Assembly: GCF_001486165.1 (NCBI RefSeq) | Contig: NZ_LN908976.1 | Span: 62,001 to 126,000 of the forward strand | DNA: 64,000 nt | Reading direction: 5' to 3' | Source of the DNA: Bittarella massiliensis (ex Durand et al. 2017) | GTDB taxonomy: Bacteria > Bacillota > Clostridia > Oscillospirales > Ruminococcaceae | Shown here: piece after piece, positions 23,749-31,855 of the stretch | Layout of the letters: every line of letters begins with the position of its first letter | How positions within the stretch are numbered: the stretch's first letter is position 1 | The notes under the pieces: model-generated | Told to the model about the DNA's origin: nothing | Seen by the model: only the letters and a program-made list of their open reading frames with translations | The model's database searches: none | Made by a program: the position numbers and the translations under genes

Positions 23749-24915
23749 CTATTTGCAGATGTTGATGAGGACACCGGCCGCGACCGCCGAACCGATGACG
23801 CCGGCCACGTTGGGGCCCATGGCGTGCATCAGCAGGAAGTTGGCGGGGTTCTCTTTCTGGCCGACCTTCTGGGAGACGCGGGCGGCCATGGGCACAGCCG
23901 AGACACCGGCCGAGCCGATGAGGGGGTTGATCTTGCCCTTGCTCAGGACGTACATCAGCTTGCCCAGCAGCACGCCGCAGGCGGTGCCGACACAGAAGGC
24001 GATGAGGCCCAGGGCGATGATCTTGAGGGTCTTGGGGTCGAGGAACCGCTCGGCCGTGGCGGTGGCGCCGACGGTGACCCCCAGGAAGATGGTGATGATG
24101 TTCATCAGCTCGTTCTGGGCGGTCTTGGAGAGGCGCTCGACCACGCCGCTCTCCCGCATCAGGTTGCCCAGCATCAGCATGCCGACCAGCGGGGCGGCAT
24201 CCGGCACCAGGAAGGAGACGATGAGGGTGACCATGATGGGGAAGACGATCTTCTCGATCTTCGAGACCGGCCGCAGGGTCTCCATCACCACCGCGCGCTC
24301 TTTCTTGGTGGTGAGCAGCTTCATGATGGGCGGCTGGATGATGGGGACCAGGGCCATGTAGGAGTAGGCCGCAATGGCGATGGCGCCCAACAGGTCGGGG
24401 GCCAGCTTACTGGTGACGAAGATGGCGGTCGGGCCGTCCGCGCCGCCGATGATGCCGATGGAGCCGGCCTCCTGCGGGGTAAAGCCCAGCATGGTGGCGC
24501 CGATGAAGGTGAAGAAGATACCGCCCTGGGCGGCAGCGCCCAGCAGGAAGCTCTTGGGGTTGGCGATGAGGGGACCAAAGTCGGTCATACAGCCGATGCC
24601 CAGGAAGATGAGCGGCGGATAGATGCCCAGTTTCACGCCCTGATAGAGGTAGTAGATCAGGCTGCCGGCCATCTCCTTGCCGGTCACTGGGTCTATGTAG
24701 GGGGCCGCGTAGGAGTTGAGGTTGGCGACCGGGATGTTGGCAAGCAGCATGCCGAAGGCGATGGGGAGCAGCAGCAGCGGCTCGAACCCGCGGCCGATGG
24801 CCAGATAGATCAGCACACAGGCAATGGCGATCATGACCAGGTTCTGCCAACTGCAGTTGGCAAAGCCGGACGACGTGAGGATGCCGCCAATGGCGTCCAA
24901 AGCTTGTTGAATCAT
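23749..24915 (-). CDS. oadB: Sodium-pumping decarboxylase beta subunit (OadB/MmdB)
   Basis: The 388-residue integral membrane protein carries out carboxybiotin decarboxylation coupled to Na+ export in oxaloacetate, methylmalonyl-CoA or glutaconyl-CoA decarboxylases. About nine to eleven hydrophobic helices are present, with the conserved ion-path signature GIIGGADGPTAIFVTS (about 150-165) and the C-terminal GMLMLGNLMRESGV and LLMHAMGPNVAGVIGSAV. The gamma subunit gene is just upstream on the same strand. No alpha (carboxyltransferase) or biotin carrier gene is in the window, so the substrate cannot be told. Confidence 0.94.
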   Translation of the reverse strand: MIQQALDAIGGILTSSGFANCSWQNLVMIAIACVLIYLAIGRGFEPLLLLPIAFGMLLANIPVANLNSYAAPYIDPVTGKEMAGSLIYYLYQGVKLGIYPPLIFLGIGCMTDFGPLIANPKSFLLGAAAQGGIFFTFIGATMLGFTPQEAGSIGIIGGADGPTAIFVTSKLAPDLLGAIAIAAYSYMALVPIIQPPIMKLLTTKKERAVVMETLRPVSKIEKIVFPIMVTLIVSFLVPDAAPLVGMLMLGNLMRESGVVERLSKTAQNELMNIITIFLGVTVGATATAERFLDPKTLKIIALGLIAFCVGTACGVLLGKLMYVLSKGKINPLIGSAGVSAVPMAARVSQKVGQKENPANFLLMHAMGPNVAGVIGSAVAAGVLINICK

Positions 24916-24948
24916 GGCTTCATTTCCTTTCTGTTTCGGTTACGGGAT

Positions 24949-25302
24949 TTAGAAGGGGCGGGTGTTTTCCACAATGCCGGCGGCGCCCCAGGCGGGACGG
25001 GTCTGCTTTTTGCGCTTGATGCTGCGCACGGCAAAGGGCTTGCCGCCCATCATGCTGGCAACTGCGGCGGAAATGGCTGCCACGACCTCGCCCGGGATGC
25101 CGGCGGTGGCGTTTGCCACCGGAGCGGGCGCCTTGGGGGCGGGAGCGGCGGGCTTGGCCTCGGTTTTGGGGGCGGCGGGCTGCTTCGGCTTGGTGAAGCT
25201 GCTCAACAGTTTGCCCATCAGCCAGATGCAGAAGGTCAAAAAGATGAGGGCCGCAAAAACCACGACCATGCCGGTAATGGTGACCAGAATTGCAAAGTCC
25301 AT
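24949..25302 (-). CDS. oadG: Sodium-pumping decarboxylase gamma subunit (OadG)
   Basis: The 117-residue protein has one N-terminal membrane helix (about 4-26, ILVTITGMVVVFAALIF), a Pro/Ala/Lys-rich linker (about 40-68) and a short tail with AAISAAVASMMGGKPFAVRS. This is the usual small subunit that assembles the decarboxylase pump with OadB. Its start has AAAGGAGATCGCGAT. An in-frame upstream start lies beyond the ribosome site. It is 33 bp ahead of oadB, and a near-consensus promoter is upstream. Confidence 0.88.
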   Translation of the reverse strand: MDFAILVTITGMVVVFAALIFLTFCIWLMGKLLSSFTKPKQPAAPKTEAKPAAPAPKAPAPVANATAGIPGEVVAAISAAVASMMGGKPFAVRSIKRKKQTRPAWGAAGIVENTRPF

Positions 25303-25352
25303 ATCGCGATCTCCTTTTCTATATTCATTTTGTGAAAATTCCAATCGAATAC

Positions 25353-25381
25353 ATTATACCCCAAGGGCCCGTCTATTTCAA
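25353..25381 (-). promoter_or_regulatory. Promoter of oadG-oadB
   Basis: On the minus strand TTGAAA, 17 bp, TATAAT. Confidence 0.75.
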
Positions 25382-25496
25382 TTCGGAGTGAATAATTTTT
25401 TAACAAATGACTGCCGATTTTTTAACGGAGAAGTTGTCTTTGTTTTGTCAAACTCGTCCAACTCCCCTCCCCCCTTTCCGCCGGGCAGGGCGGCGA

Positions 25497-25525
25497 TTGC
25501 CTTTTTGCGCAAAATGTGATAGGGT
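25497..25525 (+). promoter_or_regulatory. Possible promoter of mscS
   Basis: TTGCCT, 17 bp, TAGGGT; weaker match than its neighbours. Confidence 0.4.
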
Positions 25526-25564
25526 GAAATCGTCAAAACCGTCTGTGTTAGGAGGGACCCCGCT

Positions 25565-26407
25565 ATGGACACATCTTCCGCCGTCAATCTGCCGGAAATC
25601 CCCCAGGGCCTCACCCTGGAGGGGGTCTGGAACTGGTTTTTGAGTATGCTGCCCTCGCTGGCCAAAGCCGCCCTCATCCTGCTGGTGGGCTATATCGCCA
25701 TCAAGGTGATCCTGCGGCTGGTGGACCGGGTGGTCGTGCGCCGCAACCTCTCCCCCAGCGCCTACAAGTTTTTCTCCTCTGTCCTCAAAATCGTCCTCTG
25801 GTTCCTGGTGCTCTTCACCGCCGGCAGCTCCCTGGGCATCGAACTGTCGAGCTTTTTGGCCATCTTCAGCGTGGCCGGCATCGCCGTCTCCCTGGCGGTG
25901 AAGGACAGCCTGACCGATGTGGCCGGGGGGCTGCAGATCCTCATCACCAAGCCCTTTGGGGTGGGGGACTTTGTCGATCTCGACGGCACCTCGGGCACGG
26001 TGCTGGAGATCGGGGTGGTCTACACCAAGCTGCTGACCATCGACAACCGGGGCATCTACATCCCCAACGGCCAGGTGACCAGCTCCAAAATCATCAACGC
26101 CTCCAGCGAGGAGAGCCGCCGCCTGGACTTGGTGGTCCCCATCCCCTACGAGGCCGACTTTGAGCGGGCCATCGAGCTGCTCAAGGGGATCGTCTACGCC
26201 CACCCGGACAGCTACAAGGAGCCCGCCCCCCTGATCCGGTTGTCGGAGTTCGGGGACAGCGCCCTGGAGATCGCCGTGCGGGTCTGGACCGAACCGGCGA
26301 AGGTCTTCCCCCTGAAATACGACCTGCTCGAGGAGATCAAGCGCACCTTTGACAGGGAGGGCATCCCCATCGCCTACCCCCATTTGGACGTGACGCTGGT
26401 CAAATAA
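25565..26407 (+). CDS. mscS: Small-conductance mechanosensitive channel
   Basis: The 280-residue protein opens on membrane tension to release solutes after osmotic downshock. Three membrane helices lie at about 28-52, 70-90 and 94-125; the pore helix contains FSVAGIAVSLAVKDSLTDVA with small residues lining it, followed by the beta domain (PFGVGDFVDLDGTSGTVLEI) and the alpha/beta cytoplasmic vestibule. Length fits the short MscS type. GGAGG precedes the ATG by nine bases. Confidence 0.94.
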   Translation: MDTSSAVNLPEIPQGLTLEGVWNWFLSMLPSLAKAALILLVGYIAIKVILRLVDRVVVRRNLSPSAYKFFSSVLKIVLWFLVLFTAGSSLGIELSSFLAIFSVAGIAVSLAVKDSLTDVAGGLQILITKPFGVGDFVDLDGTSGTVLEIGVVYTKLLTIDNRGIYIPNGQVTSSKIINASSEESRRLDLVVPIPYEADFERAIELLKGIVYAHPDSYKEPAPLIRLSEFGDSALEIAVRVWTEPAKVFPLKYDLLEEIKRTFDREGIPIAYPHLDVTLVK

Positions 26408-26425
26408 AAAGAGCCGCTTTTTATG

Positions 26426-26464
26426 GCCGCCTTGACGCGCTGGACAGCGCCGGGGCGGCTTTTT
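26426..26464 (+). terminator. Terminator after mscS
   Basis: GCCGCC pairs with GGCGGC, enclosing an inner GCGC-TGGACA-GCGC stem, then TTTTTG. Confidence 0.75.
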
Positions 26465-26678
26465 GTCGCCCCAGACAGAGGGCCATTTCCGCCGCTGCAC
26501 TTCCCCCGCCAACGCGAGCCCTTGCAAGCAATGGCCTTTTGGAGAAAACAGAGAGAAGGGATCTGCGTTCAAGGCAGTGCGAATGGCAAACGCACAGGGA
26601 TTTCCCGGCAGGCTCGCACTGACAAAATAGGGAGAAAATGGAGAAAGAGGATGGGCGGCAAAAGAAATTGCGAGATGA

Positions 26679-26707
26679 TTGACAAGGGTCTGTACAAAAG
26701 ATATAGT
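26679..26707 (+). promoter_or_regulatory. CRISPR leader promoter
   Basis: TTGACA, 17 bp, TATAGT, ending 39 bp before the first repeat, inside an AT-rich leader that contrasts with the surrounding GC-rich DNA. It would transcribe the array rightward. Confidence 0.75.
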
Positions 26708-26746
26708 AAAGGGGAAAACAGGTATTCGCTTTTATACAAGTTTGCT

Positions 26747-27036
26747 GTCGCACCCCGTGCGGGGGCGTGGGTTGAAATAAACAAGGAGGTTAATATCTTA
26801 TGTACAGACTGCGTCGCACCCCGTGCGGGGGCGTGGGTTGAAATAAGAGATGGGGTTTGAAAAGACCGCTGGGCTGGGTCGCACCCTGTGCGGGGGCGTG
26901 GGTTGAAATGTATCTTGGTGCGCCGACCAGTATGGCTATCTGGGTCGCACCTCATGTGGGTGCGTGGATTGAAATTGGGCAGACACAGCGGTCAGTCTCG
27001 TCGAAGCTAGTCGCCCCCCTCGCGGGTGCGACAACA
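26747..27036 (+). CRISPR. Short CRISPR array, type I-C-like repeat, degenerating at the distal end
   Basis: 32-bp repeats lie at 26747-26778, 26813-26844, 26878-26909 and 26944-26975; the last recognisable piece starts at 27010. The first two are identical, begin GTCGCACCCCGTGCGGGGGC and end GTGGGTTGAAAT. The third has one change, the fourth several (CTCATGTGGGT), and the fifth keeps only GTCGC plus a GCGGGTGCGACA-like remnant. The four spacers are 34, 33, 34 and 34 bp. The terminal GTTGAAAT and internal GC palindrome resemble type I-C repeats. Decay at the right end places the leader on the left, where a promoter is found. No cas genes are in the window. Confidence 0.95.
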
Positions 27037-27065
27037 GACCTCTCCGCCTCCTTGCCTTCTGAGCC

Positions 27066-27104
27066 CAAAAAGAGCTGCCGCCGATTCTCTCGGCGGCAGC
27101 TCTT
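27066..27104 (-). terminator. Terminator of the spore-coat gene pair
   Basis: AAGAGCTGCCGCCGA and its complement close a five-base loop; on the minus strand the stem ends in CTCTTTTTGGG. Confidence 0.85.
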
Positions 27105-27121
27105 CTGCGGTGCGGGCGGCT

Positions 27122-27433
27122 TTAGCGGGCGGTGTCGATTTTGATTTCGTGCTCGCACTCGGCGTTGCACTGGGCGTTTTCCTTGGTGAACTTCTGCTTG
27201 GCCTGGTTGACCTTGTCGGCCTGGGCGGCGGGGGTCTGGTACCAGCCCCGCTTCTGCATCTCCTCGAAGACCTCCATCTGGATCTGGTGCTCCTCGGCGA
27301 GGATGTCCATCATCACGCCCTTCATCTGCTTGGTGGCGCACTCGTCGGCAAAGGTGTTGTAGATGCCGGTGATCTGTTTTTGCGAGCTCAGCATGTCGGT
27401 CAAAATCGACTTGTCATCCATCATGTTGTTCAT
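27122..27433 (-). CDS. CotF-like spore coat protein
   Basis: The 103-residue, largely helical protein starts MNNMMDDKSILTDMLSSQKQ and includes YNTFADECATKQMKGVMMDILAEEHQ, the ferritin-like helical pattern of the CotF/YhcQ coat family, then a tail with MQKRGWYQTPAAQADKVNQA. It would sit in the spore coat. GGGGA lies ahead of the ATG. A shorter relative is 26 bp upstream on the same strand. Confidence 0.85.
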   Translation of the reverse strand: MNNMMDDKSILTDMLSSQKQITGIYNTFADECATKQMKGVMMDILAEEHQIQMEVFEEMQKRGWYQTPAAQADKVNQAKQKFTKENAQCNAECEHEIKIDTAR

Positions 27434-27459
27434 CTTCCGTTCCCCTTTCCCCATCTGCC

Positions 27460-27642
27460 TTACAGGCAGGAGAGCAGTTTGTCAAAGTGGTTCTGGTGCT
27501 TGGCGGCCATCTGCTCGCACTTGCTCTTCACCTGCGGGTCGGCGCAGATCGAGGCGTACATCTGGTACTTGGCAATGAGGTTTTGCTCCATGGTCAGGCT
27601 GTCCTCAATGCCGGACAGCTCTTTCTCTGTAATGTTCTCCAC
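27460..27642 (-). CDS. Small coat-associated protein (CotF-related)
   Basis: The 60-residue helical product runs MENITEKELSGIEDSLTMEQ and ends ANKHQN-like helix HQNHFDKLLSCL; it resembles the first half of CotF-type proteins of clostridia, which often come in such long and short pairs. It starts with GTG after GGGGGA at about eight bases. Co-transcribed with the longer coat gene. Confidence 0.75.
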   Translation of the reverse strand: MENITEKELSGIEDSLTMEQNLIAKYQMYASICADPQVKSKCEQMAAKHQNHFDKLLSCL

Positions 27643-27748
27643 CGGTCATTCCCCCTTTTTTTGCTTGGAAAAAACAGCCGTCGCAGTCCCTGCAGCCGCG
27701 GCGGCCGCTTCTTCCCTATCAGTTTGCGCAGTCCGGCGGGGAAGATGC

Positions 27749-27780
27749 AAAAAAGCGGATGGAAGTCCATCCGCTTTTTT
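27749..27780. terminator. Bidirectional terminator after mreB
   Basis: GCGGATGGA and its perfect complement, loop AG, with A6 before and T6 after, so it works on both strands. On the minus strand it ends the recD2-comF-mreB operon. Confidence 0.9.
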
Positions 27781-27847
27781 CTTTTGAAAAAATCTATTTT
27801 TTTGATAAAATCCGCCAAAATGCAACTACAAATTGTATAAAGCGCAA

Positions 27848-28858
27848 TCAATAGTCCCTGTCGTAGTTGATGCTGTACCCATCTTCCATCAAATCCAGGG
27901 CCATGCCGGTGCCGATGGCCACGCAGTCGATGGGGGTCTCCGACACGTAGCAGCGCACCCCGGTCTCTTTGGAGATGAGCTCGGGCAGGCCCTTGATGAG
28001 GCTGCCGCCGCCGGTGAGCATGATGCCGTCCTCCCAGATGTCGCCCACCAGTTCGGGCGGGGTCTTTTCGAGGATGCCCTTGATGGTGGTGACCATGCTC
28101 ATGGCAAACTCGTTGAGGGTGGCGGTGAGTTCGGAGGAGCTGACGGTGATCTTCACCGGCAGGCCGGTCTCCAGGCTGCGGCCCTTGACCTCCATCTCGG
28201 TCTCGGGGAGGACCCCCTCCATCACCGCGCCGATCTCCTTTTTGACCCGCTCGGCGGTCCGCTCGCCGATGAGCACCTTGCGGTTGAGGCGGACGTAGTT
28301 GATGATCTTTTCGTCAAACTGGGTGCCGGCGCACTTGACCGAGGTGGAGAGCACCACGTCGTTGAGGGAGATGACGGCGATATCGGCGGTGCCGCCGCCC
28401 ACGTCCACCACCATCCGCCCCCGGGGCTTGGAGATGTCGATGCCCGAGCCCAGGGCCGCGGCGATGGGCTCCTCCACCAGGAAGATCTTGCGGGCCCCGG
28501 CCGAGAGGGCGGCGTTGACCGCGGCCCGCGACTCGACGTTGGTCACCGAGGAGGGGACGCAGATGGCCACCTTGGGCTTGACCACGTAGGAGGAACTGAC
28601 CTTGCGGATGAAGTACTTGACCACCTCTTCGGTCATGTCGATGTCGGAGATGACGCCGTTTTCAAGCGGGCGCTTGGCGACGATGTGGGCCGGGGTCTTG
28701 CCCGCCATCTCCTGCGCCTTTTCGCCGATGGCCAGCACCTCGCCGGTCTTTTGGTTGACGGCGATGACCGACGGCTCTTTGACCACGATCCCCTTGCCCA
28801 CCACATAGATGATGATGGAGGTGGTCCCCAGGTCAAAGCCAATATCATAATTTGCCAT
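27848..28858 (-). CDS. mreB: MreB/Mbl family actin-like protein
   Basis: The 336-residue bacterial actin guides lateral wall synthesis and rod shape. The actin-fold motifs are DLGTTSIIIY (phosphate 1), VDVGGGTADIAVISL (phosphate 2) and the adenosine loop LTGGGSLIKGLPELI. The ATG overlaps the end of comF by 14 bp. It is not next to mreC/mreD, so it may be an Mbl/MreBH-like paralogue. It ends the recD2-comF-mreB unit. Confidence 0.93.
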   Translation of the reverse strand: MANYDIGFDLGTTSIIIYVVGKGIVVKEPSVIAVNQKTGEVLAIGEKAQEMAGKTPAHIVAKRPLENGVISDIDMTEEVVKYFIRKVSSSYVVKPKVAICVPSSVTNVESRAAVNAALSAGARKIFLVEEPIAAALGSGIDISKPRGRMVVDVGGGTADIAVISLNDVVLSTSVKCAGTQFDEKIINYVRLNRKVLIGERTAERVKKEIGAVMEGVLPETEMEVKGRSLETGLPVKITVSSSELTATLNEFAMSMVTTIKGILEKTPPELVGDIWEDGIMLTGGGSLIKGLPELISKETGVRCYVSETPIDCVAIGTGMALDLMEDGYSINYDRDY

Positions 28859-29555
28859 TTGCTTCCCTATTCCTTTCCTTACCTGCGGCTGCCGCCGCGC
28901 AGAAATACACCCGTTCACAGCCCCTGACCCGCAGCATCTTGGCGCACTCGGCGGCAGTGCCGCCGGTGGTGACGATGTCGTCGCAGAGGAGGAGGGTCTT
29001 GCCCCGCACCGCCGCCCGGTCGGCCACCTCAAAGGCGCCCAGCAGGTTCTCCCTGCGGGCCGGGAGGCCCAGCCGGTGCTGGTAGGGGGTGTCGAACAGC
29101 TTGACCAGCGCCCCCTTCAAATAGGGGATGTCCAACTCTCGGGCCAGGTGCTGGGCCAGCAGTTCGCTGTGGCCAAACCCCCGTTCCCGCCGCTGGCGGG
29201 GGCGGCCCGGCACGCAGACGACCCCCTCGATCTCCTCCAGGGGGAGGACGGCGCGGCAGGTGTCGGCCATGTGGGCCGCCAGCACCTCGGCCGCCCCCAG
29301 TCGGGCGGAGAACTTGTAGGCGGTGATGGCCCGGCGGACCGGCCCCTGGTACCAGAAGGGGGCGATCGCCCCCTCGGCGTAGAGCAGGGTCTCCCCCTGC
29401 GCCTCCAACACGCCCTTACGGTTTATTGTATCCGATATGCGGTGGCTTTGCAACGTGCATTTTGGACAGACCCGCTGTCCCAGGGGGATGGCGTCGCCGC
29501 AGAAGGGGCAGACCCGGGGGTAGAGCAGGCGGAGGGCCGCCGCAAGGGCCCTCAC
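28845..29555 (-). CDS. comF: ComF family phosphoribosyltransferase-like protein
   Basis: The 236-residue protein has an N-terminal zinc ribbon (CPFCGDAIPLGQRVCPKC, about 15-32) and a phosphoribosyltransferase fold with the PRPP loop LLLCDDIVTTGGTAAECAK near 195-213. In Bacillus ComFC works in DNA uptake with the ComFA helicase. The GTG start overlaps the recD2 stop (GTGA), and its end overlaps mreB. No comFA is present; recD2 takes its place upstream. Confidence 0.9.
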   Translation of the reverse strand: MRALAAALRLLYPRVCPFCGDAIPLGQRVCPKCTLQSHRISDTINRKGVLEAQGETLLYAEGAIAPFWYQGPVRRAITAYKFSARLGAAEVLAAHMADTCRAVLPLEEIEGVVCVPGRPRQRRERGFGHSELLAQHLARELDIPYLKGALVKLFDTPYQHRLGLPARRENLLGAFEVADRAAVRGKTLLLCDDIVTTGGTAAECAKMLRVRGCERVYFCAAAAAGKERNREANGKL

Positions 29556-31759
29556 CCGAGGATGTCCCGCAGAAAGGAGCCCAGCCCGCTGTAGCGCAGG
29601 GTCTTGCGGTTGTTCTCCACCATCATCTCCACGGCGCGGCGGCTGCCCACGATCACCAGCAGCTGTTTGGCCCGGGTGACGGCGGTGTAGAGGAGGTTGC
29701 GGAAGTAGAGCTTGGGGTTGGGCTCCAACAGGGAGAGGATGACCGCGTCGAACTCGCTCCCCTGGCTCTTGTGGACGGTGACGGCATAGGCGTGCTCGAT
29801 CTCCCCCAGCATGTCGGGGGTGTAGGCGGCGCGCTTGTCCTCGTAGCGGATGTGGATGAGGCCGTTTTGGCGGTCGATCTCCTCGATCTGCCCCATGTCG
29901 CCGTTGAAGACCCCGGTCCCCTTCTCGCCGGTCTCCTCCTGGGTGGTGACGATGTCGTAGTTGTTGCGCGTCTGCATCACCTTGTCCCCCTGGCGAAAGC
30001 TCATCCCCATATAGCCGATCTCGGACTGGCCGTGGGCGGGGTTGACCGCCTCCCGGAGGATGCGGTTTTGCTGTTGCACCCCGGCGGCCCCCCGGCGGCC
30101 CGGGGAGAGCACCTGGATGTCGGCGGGAGAGAGGCCGTAGGCCTTTGGCAGCCGGGTGGTGACCAGGTCGCGGATGAGGGCCAGGCCGGAGGGCTTGTCC
30201 CTTGCGGGGAGGAAGAAAAAGTCCTTGTCCCGCTGGGCCAGGTCGGGCACCTGCCCCTCCAAGATCTCGTGGGCCGAGGTGACGATGGCGCTCTGGGCGG
30301 CCTGGCGAAAGATGTGGGAGAGCCGCACCACCGGGAAAAAGCCGGAGTCGATGATGTCTTTGAGCAGGTTGCCCGCCCCCACCGAGGGCAGCTGGTCGTA
30401 GTCCCCCACCAGCACCAGCTTGCAGTTGAGCTTGATCGCCCGCAGCAGCGCCTCGAAGAGGAGGACGTCCACCATCGACACCTCGTCGAGGATGAGGACG
30501 TCGCAGTCCAGCAGATCCTCCTCGTTCTTGGTGAAGGCCAGGGTGCCGTCCTTCTGGTACCCCGCCTCCAACAGGCGGTGGATGGTCTTGGCCTCCCGCC
30601 CGGTGACGGCGCTCATCCGCTTGGCGGCGCGGCCGGTGGGGGCGCAGAGGGCGACCTTGCGGCCGTCCTTCTCGAAGAGCTCGATCATCCCGTTGATGGT
30701 GGTGGTCTTGCCGGTGCCGGGCCCGCCGGTGAGGACCACGAACCCCTGGCGCAGCGCCTGGGCGATGGCCTCCCTCTGGGTGTCGGCGTAGACGATGCCC
30801 AGCGCCTTCTCCTGGGCCGCGATCTGCCGGTCCCACTGGGTGCCGTTGTCGGGCATGAAGGAGATGAGCATCTGCAGCCGGGTGGCGATGTAGCCCTCGG
30901 CCCGGTAGTAGTCGGGCAAAAAGATCATGGGCCGCTCGTCCCCGGTGTATTCCACCAGGTTCTCCCGCTCCAGCATCTCGCCGATTTCAAAGTCCACCCG
31001 CTCGGGGGGCAGGCCGATGTAGCTGGCGGTGACGGCGGCCAACTTCTCCCGCGGCAGGCAGGTGTGGCCGTTTTGGGTGTTGTGGCGGAGCACGTGGGCG
31101 GCGGCGGCCTGCACCCTCTCCCCCGATTCGGGGGAGAGGCCCAGCTGGATGGCCATGGCGTCCGCCCGGTCAAAGGAGATGCCGATGAAGGAGAGGCAGA
31201 GGCGGTAGGGGTTTTCGCAGAGCAGCTCCTGCGCCTGGGGGCCCCAGAACTTCCACACCTTGATGGCCTCGGCGGCGGAAAAGCCGTACTGGGCCATAAA
31301 GGCCAGCAGGGAGCGGATGCCGAAGACCCGCTGGTACTCCAGATGGATGTCCTCCGCCTTTTTCAGGGAGATGCCCTGCACCTGCGCCAGGGCGTCGGGG
31401 TCCTTTTCGATGACCTCGAAGGTGCGGCTGCCGAAGCGGTCGACGATGCGGCGGGCCGTCACCGGGCCGATGCCCTTGATGGCCCCGGAGGCCAGGTACT
31501 TGAGGATGGCCCCGGCGGTGGCGGGGAGTTTGGTGGTGCAGAGGCTGGCCTTGAACTGGCGGCCGAAGGTGGGGTGGTTGACAAAGACGCCGGTGAGCTC
31601 CACCTCCTCCCCCTCGCTGAGTTCGGAGAACTCGCCCACGGCGGTGATCAGTTCGCCCTCGCAGGAGATGTCCACCACCGACCAGCCGTTTTCCCGGTTG
31701 CGAAAGACCACCCCCTCCACCGTGCCGGCGAGCTGGATGAGCTGCTCTGCGCGTTCCAC
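29552..31759 (-). CDS. recD2: RecD2-type ATP-dependent DNA helicase
   Basis: The 735-residue SF1B 5'-3' helicase acts in DNA repair without RecBC. It has an N-terminal OB part, helix-hairpin-helix repeats (KYLASGAIKGIGPVTARRIV), Walker A LTGGPGTGKTTTINGMI, motif II VLILDEVSMVD, motif III VLVGDYDQLPSVGAG and the SH3-containing C-terminus with AYAVTVHKSQGSEFDAVIL and TAVTRAKQLLVIVG. GTG at 31759 was chosen: an in-frame TTG at 31780 lies inside the preceding terminator hairpin. GGGGGAAGGGG is the ribosome site. Confidence 0.93.
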   Translation of the reverse strand: MERAEQLIQLAGTVEGVVFRNRENGWSVVDISCEGELITAVGEFSELSEGEEVELTGVFVNHPTFGRQFKASLCTTKLPATAGAILKYLASGAIKGIGPVTARRIVDRFGSRTFEVIEKDPDALAQVQGISLKKAEDIHLEYQRVFGIRSLLAFMAQYGFSAAEAIKVWKFWGPQAQELLCENPYRLCLSFIGISFDRADAMAIQLGLSPESGERVQAAAAHVLRHNTQNGHTCLPREKLAAVTASYIGLPPERVDFEIGEMLERENLVEYTGDERPMIFLPDYYRAEGYIATRLQMLISFMPDNGTQWDRQIAAQEKALGIVYADTQREAIAQALRQGFVVLTGGPGTGKTTTINGMIELFEKDGRKVALCAPTGRAAKRMSAVTGREAKTIHRLLEAGYQKDGTLAFTKNEEDLLDCDVLILDEVSMVDVLLFEALLRAIKLNCKLVLVGDYDQLPSVGAGNLLKDIIDSGFFPVVRLSHIFRQAAQSAIVTSAHEILEGQVPDLAQRDKDFFFLPARDKPSGLALIRDLVTTRLPKAYGLSPADIQVLSPGRRGAAGVQQQNRILREAVNPAHGQSEIGYMGMSFRQGDKVMQTRNNYDIVTTQEETGEKGTGVFNGDMGQIEEIDRQNGLIHIRYEDKRAAYTPDMLGEIEHAYAVTVHKSQGSEFDAVILSLLEPNPKLYFRNLLYTAVTRAKQLLVIVGSRRAVEMMVENNRKTLRYSGLGSFLRDILG

Positions 31760-31778
31760 CTTGTCCCCTTCCCCCTTC

Positions 31779-31802
31779 AAAAAGGGCCGCCTTCTGGCGG
31801 CC
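31779..31802 (-). terminator. Terminator or attenuator between the 109-residue gene and recD2
   Basis: GGCCGCC, loop AGAA on the minus strand, GGCGGCC, then CTTTTTG. It is downstream of the small gene but also downstream of the predicted recD2 promoter, so it might attenuate recD2. Confidence 0.8.
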
Positions 31803-31826
31803 GATACGTCCTGTATTCCGTGTACC

Positions 31827-31855
31827 AGTATACCCCAACTGCCCTCTCAATGCAA
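31827..31855 (-). promoter_or_regulatory. Promoter of recD2-comF-mreB
   Basis: TTGCAT, 17 bp, TATACT on the minus strand; it overlaps the last codons of the upstream small gene. Confidence 0.6.

Noticed and set aside
26857-27144. 95-codon frame through the CRISPR array with repeated GAWVEM-like units
   Set aside because: The repeated residues are translated CRISPR repeats.
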